Shown here: piece after piece, positions 1 to 8,150 of the stretch
Position numbering within the stretch: position 1 is the first letter of the stretch
Layout of the letters: each line of letters starts with the position of its first letter
Source: Clostridium sp. CAG:575
GTDB lineage: Bacteria; Bacillota; Clostridia; TANB77; CAG-508
NCBI GenBank assembly: GCA_000435535.1
Contig: FR884542.1
Location: forward strand, 18,973-39,188
Length of the DNA: 20,216 nt
Reading direction: 5' to 3'
The notes under the pieces: generated by a model
The model's database searches: none
Told to the model about the DNA's origin: nothing
What the model saw: the letters and a program-made list of their open reading frames with translations, nothing else
Made by a program: the position numbers and the translations under genes

Positions 1-131
1 TAAAATAGTTAGTTTTTATTACTTTAGCTTTTTTATGTTTTTTTAATTTTATTTTGATATATCATCTTTAAAATATTATAACATGAAAATTAATTTTTTA
101 AAATATAATAATGTTTTTTTATCACATTAAT

Positions 132-1907
132 TTAATTTTGCTTCAACCTTAAATATCCAAGTTCTTCCCAACTATTGTAAGCTAAATTTATTTTAAATAC
201 AAGTTTTGGCTTAGCGCCAGCTCTATTTTTGTCTATAACACATGAATAATACCTTACATCTGGATCATCTGATTTTTCTAAATCATAAAATTGTGTATCA
301 ACTTCTTTTAAAGAATATTCATATTCTGATAAATTATCTCTACTTATTTGTTTAAACAAACATAATGTATCCAATACTTCCTTAACTGTTCTACTAACTG
401 CTAAATCATTTACATTTAAGTTAATTGGAGAAGTACTGCTTTCTGCCAATTGTAATGATGAACAGATAAAGATATTAAAGTTTTGTGCCAAATTTGAAAG
501 AATTGTTGCTGTTTTCTTTATTTCTTCTGGATTACCAATATTTGCCGTATCTGTTTTTAATGTATCATAAAATACATATTCTATTTTTTCTTTGTAATAG
601 TAATTTATAATTACTTTTTGTAACTCATCATTTGTATGGTCCGTAATATTGATAAAATATATTGAATTATTTATCTGTTTACTTGCCCATTCAATAGCTT
701 TTATTACCTTATTAAATTGTGATGAAATTTTAGTTAATCTTTTTACAAACTGTGCTTGTGTTTCTTTTTCTTCTTTTAATATATAACCACTTTCATCTAA
801 TTTTGCTTCTTTTTTATTATCTGGCTTAAATTTGAATTCTAATAATTCCCCTTCTGATATTTGTACATCTTGTCCATGTATTTTTTGAATTTCAGGATGA
901 TTTATTATTGTTGTTATTAAGCATAATTTCATTTTTTCTTCTGACATTTCATTTGAAATAATTAATATTTTTTTCTTATGAACTAGTGCTGTATATGCTG
1001 CTAAATTTATTGTTAATCTACTTTTTCCAGAGTTTGATGGCATAGCAAATGCCATCGTCTCTCCTTTTCTTATTCCTTTAAATACACTTGTTAAAATAGG
1101 AAATGGATAATTAAGTCCATTGGCTAATTCATTTTCTCCACTTTCTAAAAATTCTACTAATCCATCACTTAATACTGCTTGTTTGAACTTTTGTGTTACA
1201 TTTATTTGTTCAATTGCACTAATGATTTCATCAGCTGACATTTTATCATATAATTCATAATCTGTAATTTCAACAATTCTATTTTGTATATTGCTTTCTG
1301 GTGCTTCTAAATATGCCTTTCTTAAAATAAATAATTTTCTTAACTTAGCATAAACTTTTTCTATATTGTAATTACCACTTTTAATTTCTTCTTTTATATT
1401 TATTTTCTGTTGATATGTTTCTTCTGTTTCTTTTGGAAAATTAAAGCCTTCCTTTGCTTTTTCAGAAGAATATTTTGACCCTTCATTGTACAAAATACTT
1501 TTATATAAATTAAGCATTTCTAAGTCTTCAAAAAAACAATCATCAAAAACAAAGTAATATTTTCTAATTAATTTTGGATTTATTAATAATAAACCAATAT
1601 ATATTTTTTCTAATTTTTTATCACTTATTTTTTTAGGATATGAACCTTCCTCACTTTTGTTTTCTTCTTCGACTTCTTCATCATATTCTTCTTCGTTTAT
1701 TACATTTTCGTCGTTTTTATATTCATTTTCTTCATCATTGTTTTCTTGCTCTTCAGCTTGCTTTTTTTGTAATTCTTTCATCCTTGCTAAAGCTTCAATA
1801 TACTTTTCTTTAATTAATAGTTGTCTTATCTCATGTATTTCATCTCTATTTTTTTCTGTTACTGGTATACTTCTTAGTATTTCAAAAATTTTTTCTATAT
1901 TTTCCAT
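132..1907 (-). CDS. Divergent DnaB-family replicative-type DNA helicase with acidic N-terminal extension
   Basis: The 591-aa protein has the two-domain plan of hexameric DnaB helicases, which unwind DNA at forks using ATP. A DnaB N-terminal-like segment lies near residues 95-145 (pattern EKIYIGLLLINPKLI). The RecA-like motor fills about 255-591. Visible motor motifs are a Walker A-like PSNSGKS with K295, an H2-like NEMSEE (E320), a Walker B-like VFYD (D448), an H3-like SSLQL, and an H4-like DKNRAG (R562). Residues 1-95 are extra compared with ordinary DnaB and include a very acidic Glu/Asp/Asn stretch at about 50-85. The start at 1907 has an AAAGGA site. The gene follows valS on the same strand, separated by an inverted-repeat unit. 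It could be the main replicative helicase of this lineage or a second DnaB-like enzyme; no loader or other replication gene is adjacent. I see no clear terminator in the 131 bases after its stop. Confidence 0.82.
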   Translation of the reverse strand: MENIEKIFEILRSIPVTEKNRDEIHEIRQLLIKEKYIEALARMKELQKKQAEEQENNDEENEYKNDENVINEEEYDEEVEEENKSEEGSYPKKISDKKLEKIYIGLLLINPKLIRKYYFVFDDCFFEDLEMLNLYKSILYNEGSKYSSEKAKEGFNFPKETEETYQQKINIKEEIKSGNYNIEKVYAKLRKLFILRKAYLEAPESNIQNRIVEITDYELYDKMSADEIISAIEQINVTQKFKQAVLSDGLVEFLESGENELANGLNYPFPILTSVFKGIRKGETMAFAMPSNSGKSRLTINLAAYTALVHKKKILIISNEMSEEKMKLCLITTIINHPEIQKIHGQDVQISEGELLEFKFKPDNKKEAKLDESGYILKEEKETQAQFVKRLTKISSQFNKVIKAIEWASKQINNSIYFINITDHTNDELQKVIINYYYKEKIEYVFYDTLKTDTANIGNPEEIKKTATILSNLAQNFNIFICSSLQLAESSTSPINLNVNDLAVSRTVKEVLDTLCLFKQISRDNLSEYEYSLKEVDTQFYDLEKSDDPDVRYYSCVIDKNRAGAKPKLVFKINLAYNSWEELGYLRLKQN

Positions 1908-1930
1908 ACTTTTTTTCCTTTCGTTAATTT

Positions 1931-1976
1931 AATGAACAAAGGAGACGGAACAAAGGGGACGTAGAGAATTTGTTCC
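1931..1976 (+). repeat. GGGAC-rich repeat, copy B (right-facing arm of inverted pair)
   Basis: Reading on the plus strand, this is a 46-bp copy of a repeat whose core is GGGGACGTAGAGAATTTGTT, preceded by a degenerate half of the form GGAGACGGAACA. It is the inverse of the copy at 2083-2130, and the two enclose 106 bp of AT-rich DNA. A third copy is at 5815-5861. The two arms could pair as a long hairpin in RNA or single-stranded DNA. Confidence 0.85.
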
Positions 1977-2048
1977 ATTCATTTGTCATTTTTTGTAATT
2001 TTTTGTCTTATTCACTTTTTTTATATTTATTATTCAATATTATATTTA

Positions 2049-2076
2049 TTCGACATTTTACAACTGTTTTCGACAT
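2049..2076 (+). repeat. Pair of TTCGACAT direct repeats, 20-bp period
   Basis: TTCGACAT occurs at 2049-2056 and again at 2069-2076, exactly 20 bp apart, so both would face nearly the same side of the helix. They lie inside the inverted-repeat unit, just before copy A. A single TTCGAC also precedes the solo copy at 5815. They could be protein-binding sites belonging to the element; that role is inference. Confidence 0.4.
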
Positions 2077-2082
2077 AATTGT

Positions 2083-2130
2083 GGAACAAATTTTCTACGT
2101 CCCCAATGTTTCCGTCCCCAATGTCTCATT
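2083..2130 (-). repeat. GGGAC-rich repeat, copy A, touching the valS stop codon
   Basis: On the minus strand this reads as two GGGGACG half-units followed by a TTTGTTCC end, matching copies B (inverted, 1931-1976) and C (5815-5861) with few differences. It includes the valS stop codon (2126-2128), so the element supplies the start of the valS 3' untranslated region. With copy B it forms a MITE-like structure of about 200 bp with ends of about 46-48 bp. There is no coding capacity inside. Confidence 0.85.
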
Positions 2131-4798
2131 TAAGCCTTTCTATTACTTTAGCCAACATTTCTTTGTATTTTTCCAATTTATCTTTTTCTTCTTGTATTTT
2201 CTTTTCAGGTGCTTTATTTACAAAGCCTGGATTTGAAAGCATTTTTTCACATCTTGCTACTTCACTTTCTAATCTAGTCTTTTCTTCTTCTAGCCTTTTT
2301 CTTTCTTCTTCCATATCTACTAAATCTTCAAGTGGCATGTATAATTCTATTCCATCTTTTAATATGCTTATTGCATTTTCTGGTATTCCTGCTTTGTCTT
2401 TTTGAACTATTATTTTTTCTCCAAGTCCTAATTTTAAGATGAAGTCTTTTGCTTCCCAAATTTCATTTTCGTATTTTTTAGTTACAAATATTAATTCTGA
2501 TTTTTTTGATGGATGAATATTCATATTTGCTCTTACATTTCTTATTTCTGTAATGATTTCTTTTATTTTTTCAACAGTTTGTTCTTCATTGTCAAATACA
2601 AATTTTTCTCTTATATCAGGCCATTTTGCAACTATTATATCGTCTGTTCCAAATACTATTAAACTTTTATATATTTCAGCTGTAACAAATGGCATAAATG
2701 GGTGTAGTAATTTAAGTGATGATGCTAAAATATGATTTAAAACATCTGTTACCGAAATTTTTTCTTCTTCATTATTACTATAAATTCTTGGTTTTACCAT
2801 TTCTATATACCAATCACAGAATTCATTCCAAATAAAGTTATAAATATTATCAAGAGCTATTCCTAAATCATAATTATTAATATTTTTTGTAACATCTACT
2901 ACTAATTTATCAAATTTATTTAATATCCATTTATCTTCTATTCTAAAATATTCTGGATTATAAGCTTTGTTTTTTTCAAATGCTTCATAGCAGAATTTTC
3001 TTACTTCTTCTTCATCTGCTGAATTTGCTATTACAAATTTAGCAGCGTTCCAAATTTTGTTTGCAAAATTTGATGCTTGCTCTAGCTTTTCTGGCATATA
3101 TCTAATGTCATTTCCCATTGTTGTTCCTGAAAGTACTGAAAATCTTAAGCTATCCGCACCATATTGGTCTATTATTTCAATTGGATCAATTCCATTCCCT
3201 AATGATTTTGACATTTTTCTACCTTGAGAGTCTCTTACAATTCCATGAACTACAACATCTTTGAATGGATTTTTATCTGTTAATTCTAGCCCTTGTGTCA
3301 TCATTCTTGATACCCAGAAAGTTATAATATCATATCCTGTAACTAACACATTTGTTGGATAAAATGTCTTATAATCTTCTGATTCTGTGTTTGGCCAACC
3401 TAATGTTGAGAATGGCCACAATGCTGAACTGAACCATGTATCAAGTGAATCTTCATCTTGATATAATTTTGTAGAACCACATTTTTCACATTTTTCTGGC
3501 ATTTGTTTTGCAGCATGCATATGTCCACATTCATCACAGTAGTATACTGGAATTCTGTGTCCCCACCACAATTGTCTTGATATACACCAATCTTGAATAT
3601 TATCTAACCAATTAAAATACATCTTTTCATATCTTTTTGGAACAAATTTTACTTCATCATTTCTAACTGCATCTGCCGCTCTTTTTGCTAAGTCTTTCAT
3701 TGATACGAACCATTGCTCTGAAATTCTTGGCTCTATTGTATTATGACATCTGTAGCATTTTCCAACATTGTGTGTATAGTCTTCAATTTTAACTAAGTTT
3801 CCTAATTCTTGTAGTTTTTCTACTATTAGTTTTCTAGCTTCTATTGCTGGCATTCCTTTATATTCTGGAACTAAATCTCCCATAATAGAACTGTCATCAA
3901 ATACTTCTATAATTTCCAAGTTGTGTCTTAGTCCTGCTTGATAATCATTTGGGTCATGTGCTGGTGTGATTTTTACACATCCTGTTCCAAATTCTTTTTC
4001 TACAAATTCATCTGCAATTATTGGAATTTCTTTATTCATTATTGGCAAGATACATTTTTTGCCAATTAAATCTTTGTATCTTTCATCATCTGGATGTACT
4101 GCAACTGCTGTATCTCCAAGCATTGTTTCAGGTCTTGTTGTTGCAACTATAATATATCTGTCTGGCTCACCTGCAATTTGATATCTGATATGCCATAAAT
4201 GTGATGGTTCATCCTCATATTCAACTTCTGCATCAGAAATAGTTGTATGGCATGATGGACACCAGTTTATCATTTTTTTGCCCTTATAAATTAATCCTTT
4301 ATTATATAATTTGATAAATTGTTCTAAAACTGCTTCTGATAGCCCTTCATCCATTGTAAATCTATCTCTATCCCAGTCACAAGAACATCCTAATCTTCTT
4401 TGCTGTTTTTTTATTGTTCCACCATATTCTTTAGTCCATGCCCATGCTCTTTGTAAGAATTGCTCTCTTGTGATGTCTGCTTTTGTCAATCCCTCTTCTT
4501 CTTTCATTTTTGCAACGACTTTTACTTCTGTTGCTATCGCTGCATGGTCAGAACCTGGAAGCCATAATGTGTTGTATCCTTGCATTCTTTTAAATCTTAT
4601 TAAAATATCTTGTATTGTGTCGTCTAAGGCATGTCCCATGTGTAACTTTCCTGTTACATTTGGTGGTGGCATCATTATACAATAACTTTCCTTTGTTTTG
4701 TCCATACTTGGTTTAAAGTATTCTTTTTCTTCCCATTCTTGATATAACTTTTCTTCAAAATCCTGTGGGTTATATTTATCATTTAATTTTTTTCTCAT
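2126..4798 (-). CDS. valS: Valyl-tRNA synthetase
   Basis: This class I aminoacyl-tRNA synthetase charges tRNA-Val with valine in the cytoplasm. The 890-aa length is normal for bacterial ValRS. The HIGH-type motif HMGH is at residues 53-56 after PPPNVTGKL, and KMSKS is at 528-532. The middle carries the CP1 editing region (TTRPETMLGD) and Cys pairs (WCPSC; CDEC/CEKC) typical of zinc-binding ValRS. The C-terminus ends in a Lys/Glu-rich coiled coil from about 825 (ValRS tRNA-binding arm). The start has a GAGGAGG site. It lies 73 bp after the epimerase-family gene and probably shares its transcript, so the valine T-box at 5882-6184 should control it. Confidence 0.97.
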   Translation of the reverse strand: MRKKLNDKYNPQDFEEKLYQEWEEKEYFKPSMDKTKESYCIMMPPPNVTGKLHMGHALDDTIQDILIRFKRMQGYNTLWLPGSDHAAIATEVKVVAKMKEEEGLTKADITREQFLQRAWAWTKEYGGTIKKQQRRLGCSCDWDRDRFTMDEGLSEAVLEQFIKLYNKGLIYKGKKMINWCPSCHTTISDAEVEYEDEPSHLWHIRYQIAGEPDRYIIVATTRPETMLGDTAVAVHPDDERYKDLIGKKCILPIMNKEIPIIADEFVEKEFGTGCVKITPAHDPNDYQAGLRHNLEIIEVFDDSSIMGDLVPEYKGMPAIEARKLIVEKLQELGNLVKIEDYTHNVGKCYRCHNTIEPRISEQWFVSMKDLAKRAADAVRNDEVKFVPKRYEKMYFNWLDNIQDWCISRQLWWGHRIPVYYCDECGHMHAAKQMPEKCEKCGSTKLYQDEDSLDTWFSSALWPFSTLGWPNTESEDYKTFYPTNVLVTGYDIITFWVSRMMTQGLELTDKNPFKDVVVHGIVRDSQGRKMSKSLGNGIDPIEIIDQYGADSLRFSVLSGTTMGNDIRYMPEKLEQASNFANKIWNAAKFVIANSADEEEVRKFCYEAFEKNKAYNPEYFRIEDKWILNKFDKLVVDVTKNINNYDLGIALDNIYNFIWNEFCDWYIEMVKPRIYSNNEEEKISVTDVLNHILASSLKLLHPFMPFVTAEIYKSLIVFGTDDIIVAKWPDIREKFVFDNEEQTVEKIKEIITEIRNVRANMNIHPSKKSELIFVTKKYENEIWEAKDFILKLGLGEKIIVQKDKAGIPENAISILKDGIELYMPLEDLVDMEEERKRLEEEKTRLESEVARCEKMLSNPGFVNKAPEKKIQEEKDKLEKYKEMLAKVIERLK

Positions 4799-4823
4799 TC
4801 TAATTCCTCCTCTTAGGGATTAA

Positions 4824-4871
4824 GGGACGTTCCTTCTTTTTCCCTCTTTTTAGGGAAAAAGGGACACTCCT
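4824..4871 (-). repeat. GGGAC-flanked hairpin between epimerase gene and valS
   Basis: Perfect 10-bp arms (4836-4845 CTTTTTCCCT, 4852-4861 AGGGAAAAAG) enclose a 6-nt loop. GGGAC words lie at 4824-4828 and 4861-4865. The element begins directly after the stop codon of the upstream gene. On the minus strand it is not followed by a T-run, so it does not look like a terminator. It could affect RNA processing or stability between the two genes. Confidence 0.7.
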
Positions 4872-5732
4872 TTAATCTTTATAAAATTTAATTGAATATT
4901 TGCATTCAAATATTTTGTCTCGTAACAATTCAATAATATTTTCTTTTTGTTTATAAATCTGTGTACTGTCAATTCTATCTGATGTATTTTGCCAAGGTTC
5001 AATGCAGACAAATGGTGCTTCCTTTTTTGACCAAAGTGCTAAATATGGAAATCCAGAAAAATCAAATTCTAATATTCTTTGATTTGTCTTATAATTTTGT
5101 AAAATAACTTTATTTGATTTTATATTTTTCATAATAATTGCATCATTATCAAAAGTATCTCCTTTTAAACGGATTTTATTATCTTGTAAAATATTAGGAG
5201 CTTTTTCTGTATCTATTAAACCATCTTTCAATTTTAGAAATTCTATTTCATCTTCCTGTTCTAGAAAAATAATTTCGTATTCACCATTACTATAATCACA
5301 ATTGAAAGCTGGATGTCCACCTAATCCAAAATATATTGTCTTATCATCTATATTTTCAACTTGATATCTCACAGTTAAAGTATTATCGTTAACTTCATAT
5401 ATAACATGTAATTCAAATTTATATGGATATTTTTTTAGTGTTTCTTCGTTATATTTCAACACATAGTGATGTTTATTTTCTGTTTTTGATATTTCTTCAA
5501 ATTCCATATCTCTTGCAAATCCATGTTGTGACATTTCGTAGATTTTTCCTTCTATTTGAGTTTTTAAATTTTTAAGTTGACCCACTATAGGAAATAATAT
5601 TGGTGCTTGTCTTCCCCAATATATATTACCATTATTGTCTAATACTTTTGCACCTTGAAATAGTATTTCTTTTCCATCATATTGTATACTAGTTAACTCT
5701 GCTCCTAAGCTTTTTGTCTGTATCTTTAGCAT
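4872..5732 (-). CDS. LacX-type aldose 1-epimerase family protein
   Basis: The 286-aa protein belongs to the galactose mutarotase superfamily, which interconverts alpha and beta sugar anomers; the true substrate of LacX-like members is usually unknown. Family signatures are RQAPILFPIVGQL near residue 45, HGFARD (H70), GGHPAFNC (H140, expected catalytic acid) and CIEPWQ (E245, expected catalytic base). There is no signal peptide, so it is cytoplasmic. The start at 5732 has an AAAGGAGG site. It is the first gene after the valine T-box and precedes valS, an unexpected partner for a tRNA synthetase. A solo GGGAC repeat lies between the riboswitch terminator and this start. Confidence 0.88.
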   Translation of the reverse strand: MLKIQTKSLGAELTSIQYDGKEILFQGAKVLDNNGNIYWGRQAPILFPIVGQLKNLKTQIEGKIYEMSQHGFARDMEFEEISKTENKHHYVLKYNEETLKKYPYKFELHVIYEVNDNTLTVRYQVENIDDKTIYFGLGGHPAFNCDYSNGEYEIIFLEQEDEIEFLKLKDGLIDTEKAPNILQDNKIRLKGDTFDNDAIIMKNIKSNKVILQNYKTNQRILEFDFSGFPYLALWSKKEAPFVCIEPWQNTSDRIDSTQIYKQKENIIELLRDKIFECKYSIKFYKD

Positions 5733-5814
5733 CTTTCTACCTCCTTTTTATAGTTTTTGCTATTTTAATTATTTTATCTTTTGATATTTTTCGACTTTCT
5801 TCTACATATTTTAC

Positions 5815-5861
5815 GGAACAAATTCTCTACGTCCCCATTGTTCCGTCCCCACTGTTTCATC
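5815..5861 (-). repeat. GGGAC-rich repeat, copy C (solo)
   Basis: On the minus strand it reads GTGGGGACGGAACAATGG and then GGGACGTAGAGAATTTGTTC, nearly the same as copies A (same orientation) and B (inverse). It lies inside the transcribed leader, between the T-box terminator and the epimerase-family gene. No inverted partner is visible nearby. Confidence 0.85.
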
Positions 5862-5881
5862 TTGTTGATTTCAAATTGTAC

Positions 5882-5924
5882 AAAAAACTCGCCAATATGC
5901 TATGTTTTCAAGCATAAGGGCGAG
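5882..5924 (-). terminator. T-box intrinsic terminator
   Basis: On the minus strand the stem CTCGCC...GGCGAG (5919-5924 with 5888-5893), extended by AGCAT/ATGCT, is followed by six T residues (5882-5887). It lies directly after the T-box sequence, as expected for the terminator that competes with the antiterminator. Confidence 0.9.
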
Positions 5925-6184
5925 TTTTTATCTCACGGTACCACCTTAATTATTATCTATTTTTTCCTTTTTTATAGATAATTTCTCATTCTACTTTAAC
6001 GCAGTATTACGTATAATCTTAATTTTATTTTCAGATTATCAACTCCAAAGCTACTTTCCATTTATCTTTATTTTAGGAGCTTACAGCCTTTGACTCCTAT
6101 TCTCTTTAAATTAGTTTTAAATGTACTTCTCTTTTTCTTTGTTTTTGTATGTATTTATATTATAATACTATTATTATTTAATAT
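5882..6184 (-). promoter_or_regulatory. Valine-specific T-box riboswitch leader (specifier GUA)
   Basis: T-box leaders sense uncharged tRNA and allow readthrough of a terminator when the amino acid is scarce. On the minus strand, the conserved T-box word GGTGGTACCGTG is at 5945-5934, with the terminator hairpin after it. Further upstream are a Stem I distal region around 6096-6070 (AGGAGTCAAAGGCTG), the conserved CTTTGGAGT after Stem I, and a stem of TTATCTAT/ATAGATAA at about 5951-5982. The specifier context GGAAAGTAGC puts codon GUA at 6054-6052, which reads valine and is followed by a purine as expected. This fits valS as the second gene of the unit. The leader start is inferred from the promoter at 6191-6219. 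Confidence 0.92.
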
Positions 6185-6190
6185 GCTATA

Positions 6191-6219
6191 ATTATATATC
6201 TTTTTTATTTCTTTGTCTA
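6191..6219 (-). promoter_or_regulatory. Promoter of the T-box leader
   Basis: On the minus strand, TAGACA (-35, 6219-6214) and a perfect TATAAT (-10, 6196-6191) are separated by exactly 17 bp. Transcription would start near 6184. A second TATAAT-like word around 6160 has no good -35. Confidence 0.7.
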
Positions 6220-6248
6220 GCATTTTTAGTAAATCAAATATAGAATTT

Positions 6249-6689
6249 TTATGCTAATAGCCTTTTTACTACTTCACTTATTGTTTTTCCATCTGCAGCT
6301 GTTCCTATTTTTTCTTTTGCTGTTTTCATAACAATTCCCATGTCTTTTATTGATGTTGCACCTGTTTCTGCAATTACTTCTTTTACTTTTTCTTCTACTT
6401 CTTGAACAGTTAATTGTTTTGGTAAATATTCTGTCAAGATTGCTAATTCTTCTTTATTTTGATTTATTAAGTCTTCTCTACCACTTTTTTCAAAGTCAGC
6501 TTCTGCATCTTTTCTTTTTTTAGCTTCTTTTGCAATAATTTCAATTATTTGTTCATCATTTAATTCTATAGCTTTATCTTTTTCGACTTGTAAAATTGCA
6601 GCTCTTATCATTTGAACTGTATTTTTTCTAATTATATTTTTATCTTTCATACACTCTTTTAAATCATTTAATAATTTTTCTTTTAACAT
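6249..6689 (-). CDS. yqeY: GatB/YqeY domain-containing protein
   Basis: The 146-aa protein matches the YqeY family from end to end: a start of the form LKEKLLNDLKECMKDKN, a middle AEKSGR-like segment (EADFEKSGRED), EYLPKQL, and a C-terminal GTAADGKTISEVVKRLL. The domain is shared with the tail of GatB in the tRNA amidotransferase and is thought to touch tRNA; the exact role of stand-alone YqeY is not settled. I chose the ATG at 6689 because GAAGGA lies just upstream and the family begins there. An in-frame ATG at 6707 overlaps the rimO stop as TAATG but has no SD; it would add six residues. It is the last gene of the pth-rng-rimO-yqeY run. Confidence 0.9.
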   Translation of the reverse strand: MLKEKLLNDLKECMKDKNIIRKNTVQMIRAAILQVEKDKAIELNDEQIIEIIAKEAKKRKDAEADFEKSGREDLINQNKEELAILTEYLPKQLTVQEVEEKVKEVIAETGATSIKDMGIVMKTAKEKIGTAADGKTISEVVKRLLA

Positions 6690-6706
6690 TATTTTTCCTT
6701 CTTTCA

Positions 6707-8074
6707 TTAAATAATTTTGCCTATTAAATCATAATTGCTTATATTTTCTATTTTGCAATTAACAAAATGATTCAAAATATCTTCTGTTTTATATTCTTTG
6801 TCATTTTTTATATAGACTAATCCATCTTCTTCTGGTACATCTTGCATTGTTCTTCCGATAAAATATTTTTTATCAAATGATAAATCTTCTACTAATACTT
6901 TAAATGTTTTTCCAATTTTTCTTTTTAAAATTTCTTTTGATATTTTTTGTTGTTCTTGCATTATCTTTTTATATCTTGCCTTTTTAGTATTTCCATGAAT
7001 TTGTTCTGGTAGCCTTGCTGCTGGTGTTCCGTCTTCTTTAGAATACATAAATGCTCCTAATTTATCAAATTTTGTTTCTTTTACAAATTCTTTTAATTCT
7101 TCAAAATCTTTTTCTGTTTCGCCTGGAAATCCTACAATCAAACTTGTTCTTAATGTAACATCTGGAATTTCTTTTCTAATTTTTGCAATTAATTTTTCTA
7201 TATTTTCTTTACTTGTTTTTCTATTCATTCTTTTTAAAACTGTATTTGATATGTGTTGAATTGGAATGTCAAAATATTTTGCTATTTTATCATTATTGGC
7301 AACAACTTTTATCAATTCATCTGTTATTCCCTCTGGATAAGAATATAAAAATCTAATCCATTCAATTCCTTGAATTTCGCTTAATTTTTGAAGCAATTCT
7401 GCTAATTTACTCTCTTCATATAAATCAATTCCATATTTAGTTGTATCTTGTGCTATTACAATAATTTCTTTTATTCCTTTTTTTGCTAAAGTTGATGCTT
7501 CTTCTAATATATCTTCAATTTTTCTACTTACAAATGGTCCTCTAATATATGGAATTGCACAATATGTACATTTATTGCTACAGCCTTCTCCTATTTTTAG
7601 ATAAGCATAGTTTTTTCCAGTTGTAACAACTCTGTTTAAATATTCTTCGTATGTTAACATTGGCATTGCTTCTATTTCGGATATTTTATTTGTTGATTTT
7701 GTTTTAGAATTTTCTACAATATCTCTTTTTACTAAATCTTCAACTTTATCCCATAATTTATTATATTCATCAATTTTTATCCATAAATCAACTTCTGGAA
7801 TAGCCTTTTTTAAATCATCATAATACCTCTGTACTAAGCAACCCATTGCAATTAAATATTTGCATCTTCTTTTTTTATATTCAGCCATTTCTAAAATTGT
7901 ATTAATTGCTTCTTCTTTTGCAGATTCAATAAATCCACATGTATTAACTACTATAATATCTGCATCTTGAGGTTCATTTACAATTTTATAATTATTATCT
8001 TTAAATAATCCGATGGTGACTTCTGTATCTATTAAGTTTTTGCTACATCCTAGTGATATAAATCCTACATTCAT
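6707..8074 (-). CDS. rimO: Ribosomal protein uS12 methylthiotransferase RimO
   Basis: RimO is a radical-SAM enzyme that adds a methylthio group to a conserved Asp of ribosomal protein S12. The 455-aa protein has an N-terminal UPF0004 domain with its iron-sulfur cysteines (SLGCSKN C10, NTCGFIESA, MGCL), a radical-SAM CxxxCxxC at C165, C169 and C172 (EGCSNKCTYC), and a C-terminal TRAM-like domain. SLGCSKNLIDTE and IPYIRGPFVSRK distinguish RimO from the related tRNA enzyme MiaB. The start at 8074 is preceded by AAGGAG; an upstream in-frame TTG at 8095 has no SD and would add seven residues before the conserved MNVGFISLG start. It begins 33 bp after rng. Confidence 0.95.
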   Translation of the reverse strand: MNVGFISLGCSKNLIDTEVTIGLFKDNNYKIVNEPQDADIIVVNTCGFIESAKEEAINTILEMAEYKKRRCKYLIAMGCLVQRYYDDLKKAIPEVDLWIKIDEYNKLWDKVEDLVKRDIVENSKTKSTNKISEIEAMPMLTYEEYLNRVVTTGKNYAYLKIGEGCSNKCTYCAIPYIRGPFVSRKIEDILEEASTLAKKGIKEIIVIAQDTTKYGIDLYEESKLAELLQKLSEIQGIEWIRFLYSYPEGITDELIKVVANNDKIAKYFDIPIQHISNTVLKRMNRKTSKENIEKLIAKIRKEIPDVTLRTSLIVGFPGETEKDFEELKEFVKETKFDKLGAFMYSKEDGTPAARLPEQIHGNTKKARYKKIMQEQQKISKEILKRKIGKTFKVLVEDLSFDKKYFIGRTMQDVPEEDGLVYIKNDKEYKTEDILNHFVNCKIENISNYDLIGKII

Positions 8075-8107
8075 ATATTTCTCCTTTTTAGCCAAGAAAG
8101 ATATTTC

Positions 8108-8150
8108 TTAATGGTAGTTTCTCTCGCAAGAACTGTCCCTGTGGGACATT
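8108..8150 (-). repeat. GGGAC palindrome forming the 3' end of rng
   Basis: GTCCC (8135-8139) and GGGAC (8143-8147) form a perfect 5-bp palindrome with a 3-nt centre, inside the last codons of rng. The GGGAC word is shared with the repeats at 1931, 2083, 4824 and 5815, although the rest of the sequence differs. I cannot prove insertion from one genome. Confidence 0.4.

Noticed and set aside
1..131. AT-rich hairpin or promoter after the DnaB-like gene
   Set aside because: A TATAAT-like word near 80 has no convincing -35, and no stem with a T-run could be found.
4836..4861. Perfect hairpin as a transcription terminator between the epimerase gene and valS
   Set aside because: On the minus strand no T-run follows the stem, and termination here would cut valS off from its T-box.
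6690..6707. ATG at 6707 as the start of the YqeY-like protein
   Set aside because: It only overlaps the rimO stop and lacks an SD; the ATG at 6689 has GAAGGA and fits the family. Coupling through TAATG is possible but less likely.
8075..8095. TTG start adding seven residues to RimO
   Set aside because: It has no SD, while the ATG at 8074 has AAGGAG and matches the conserved RimO start.
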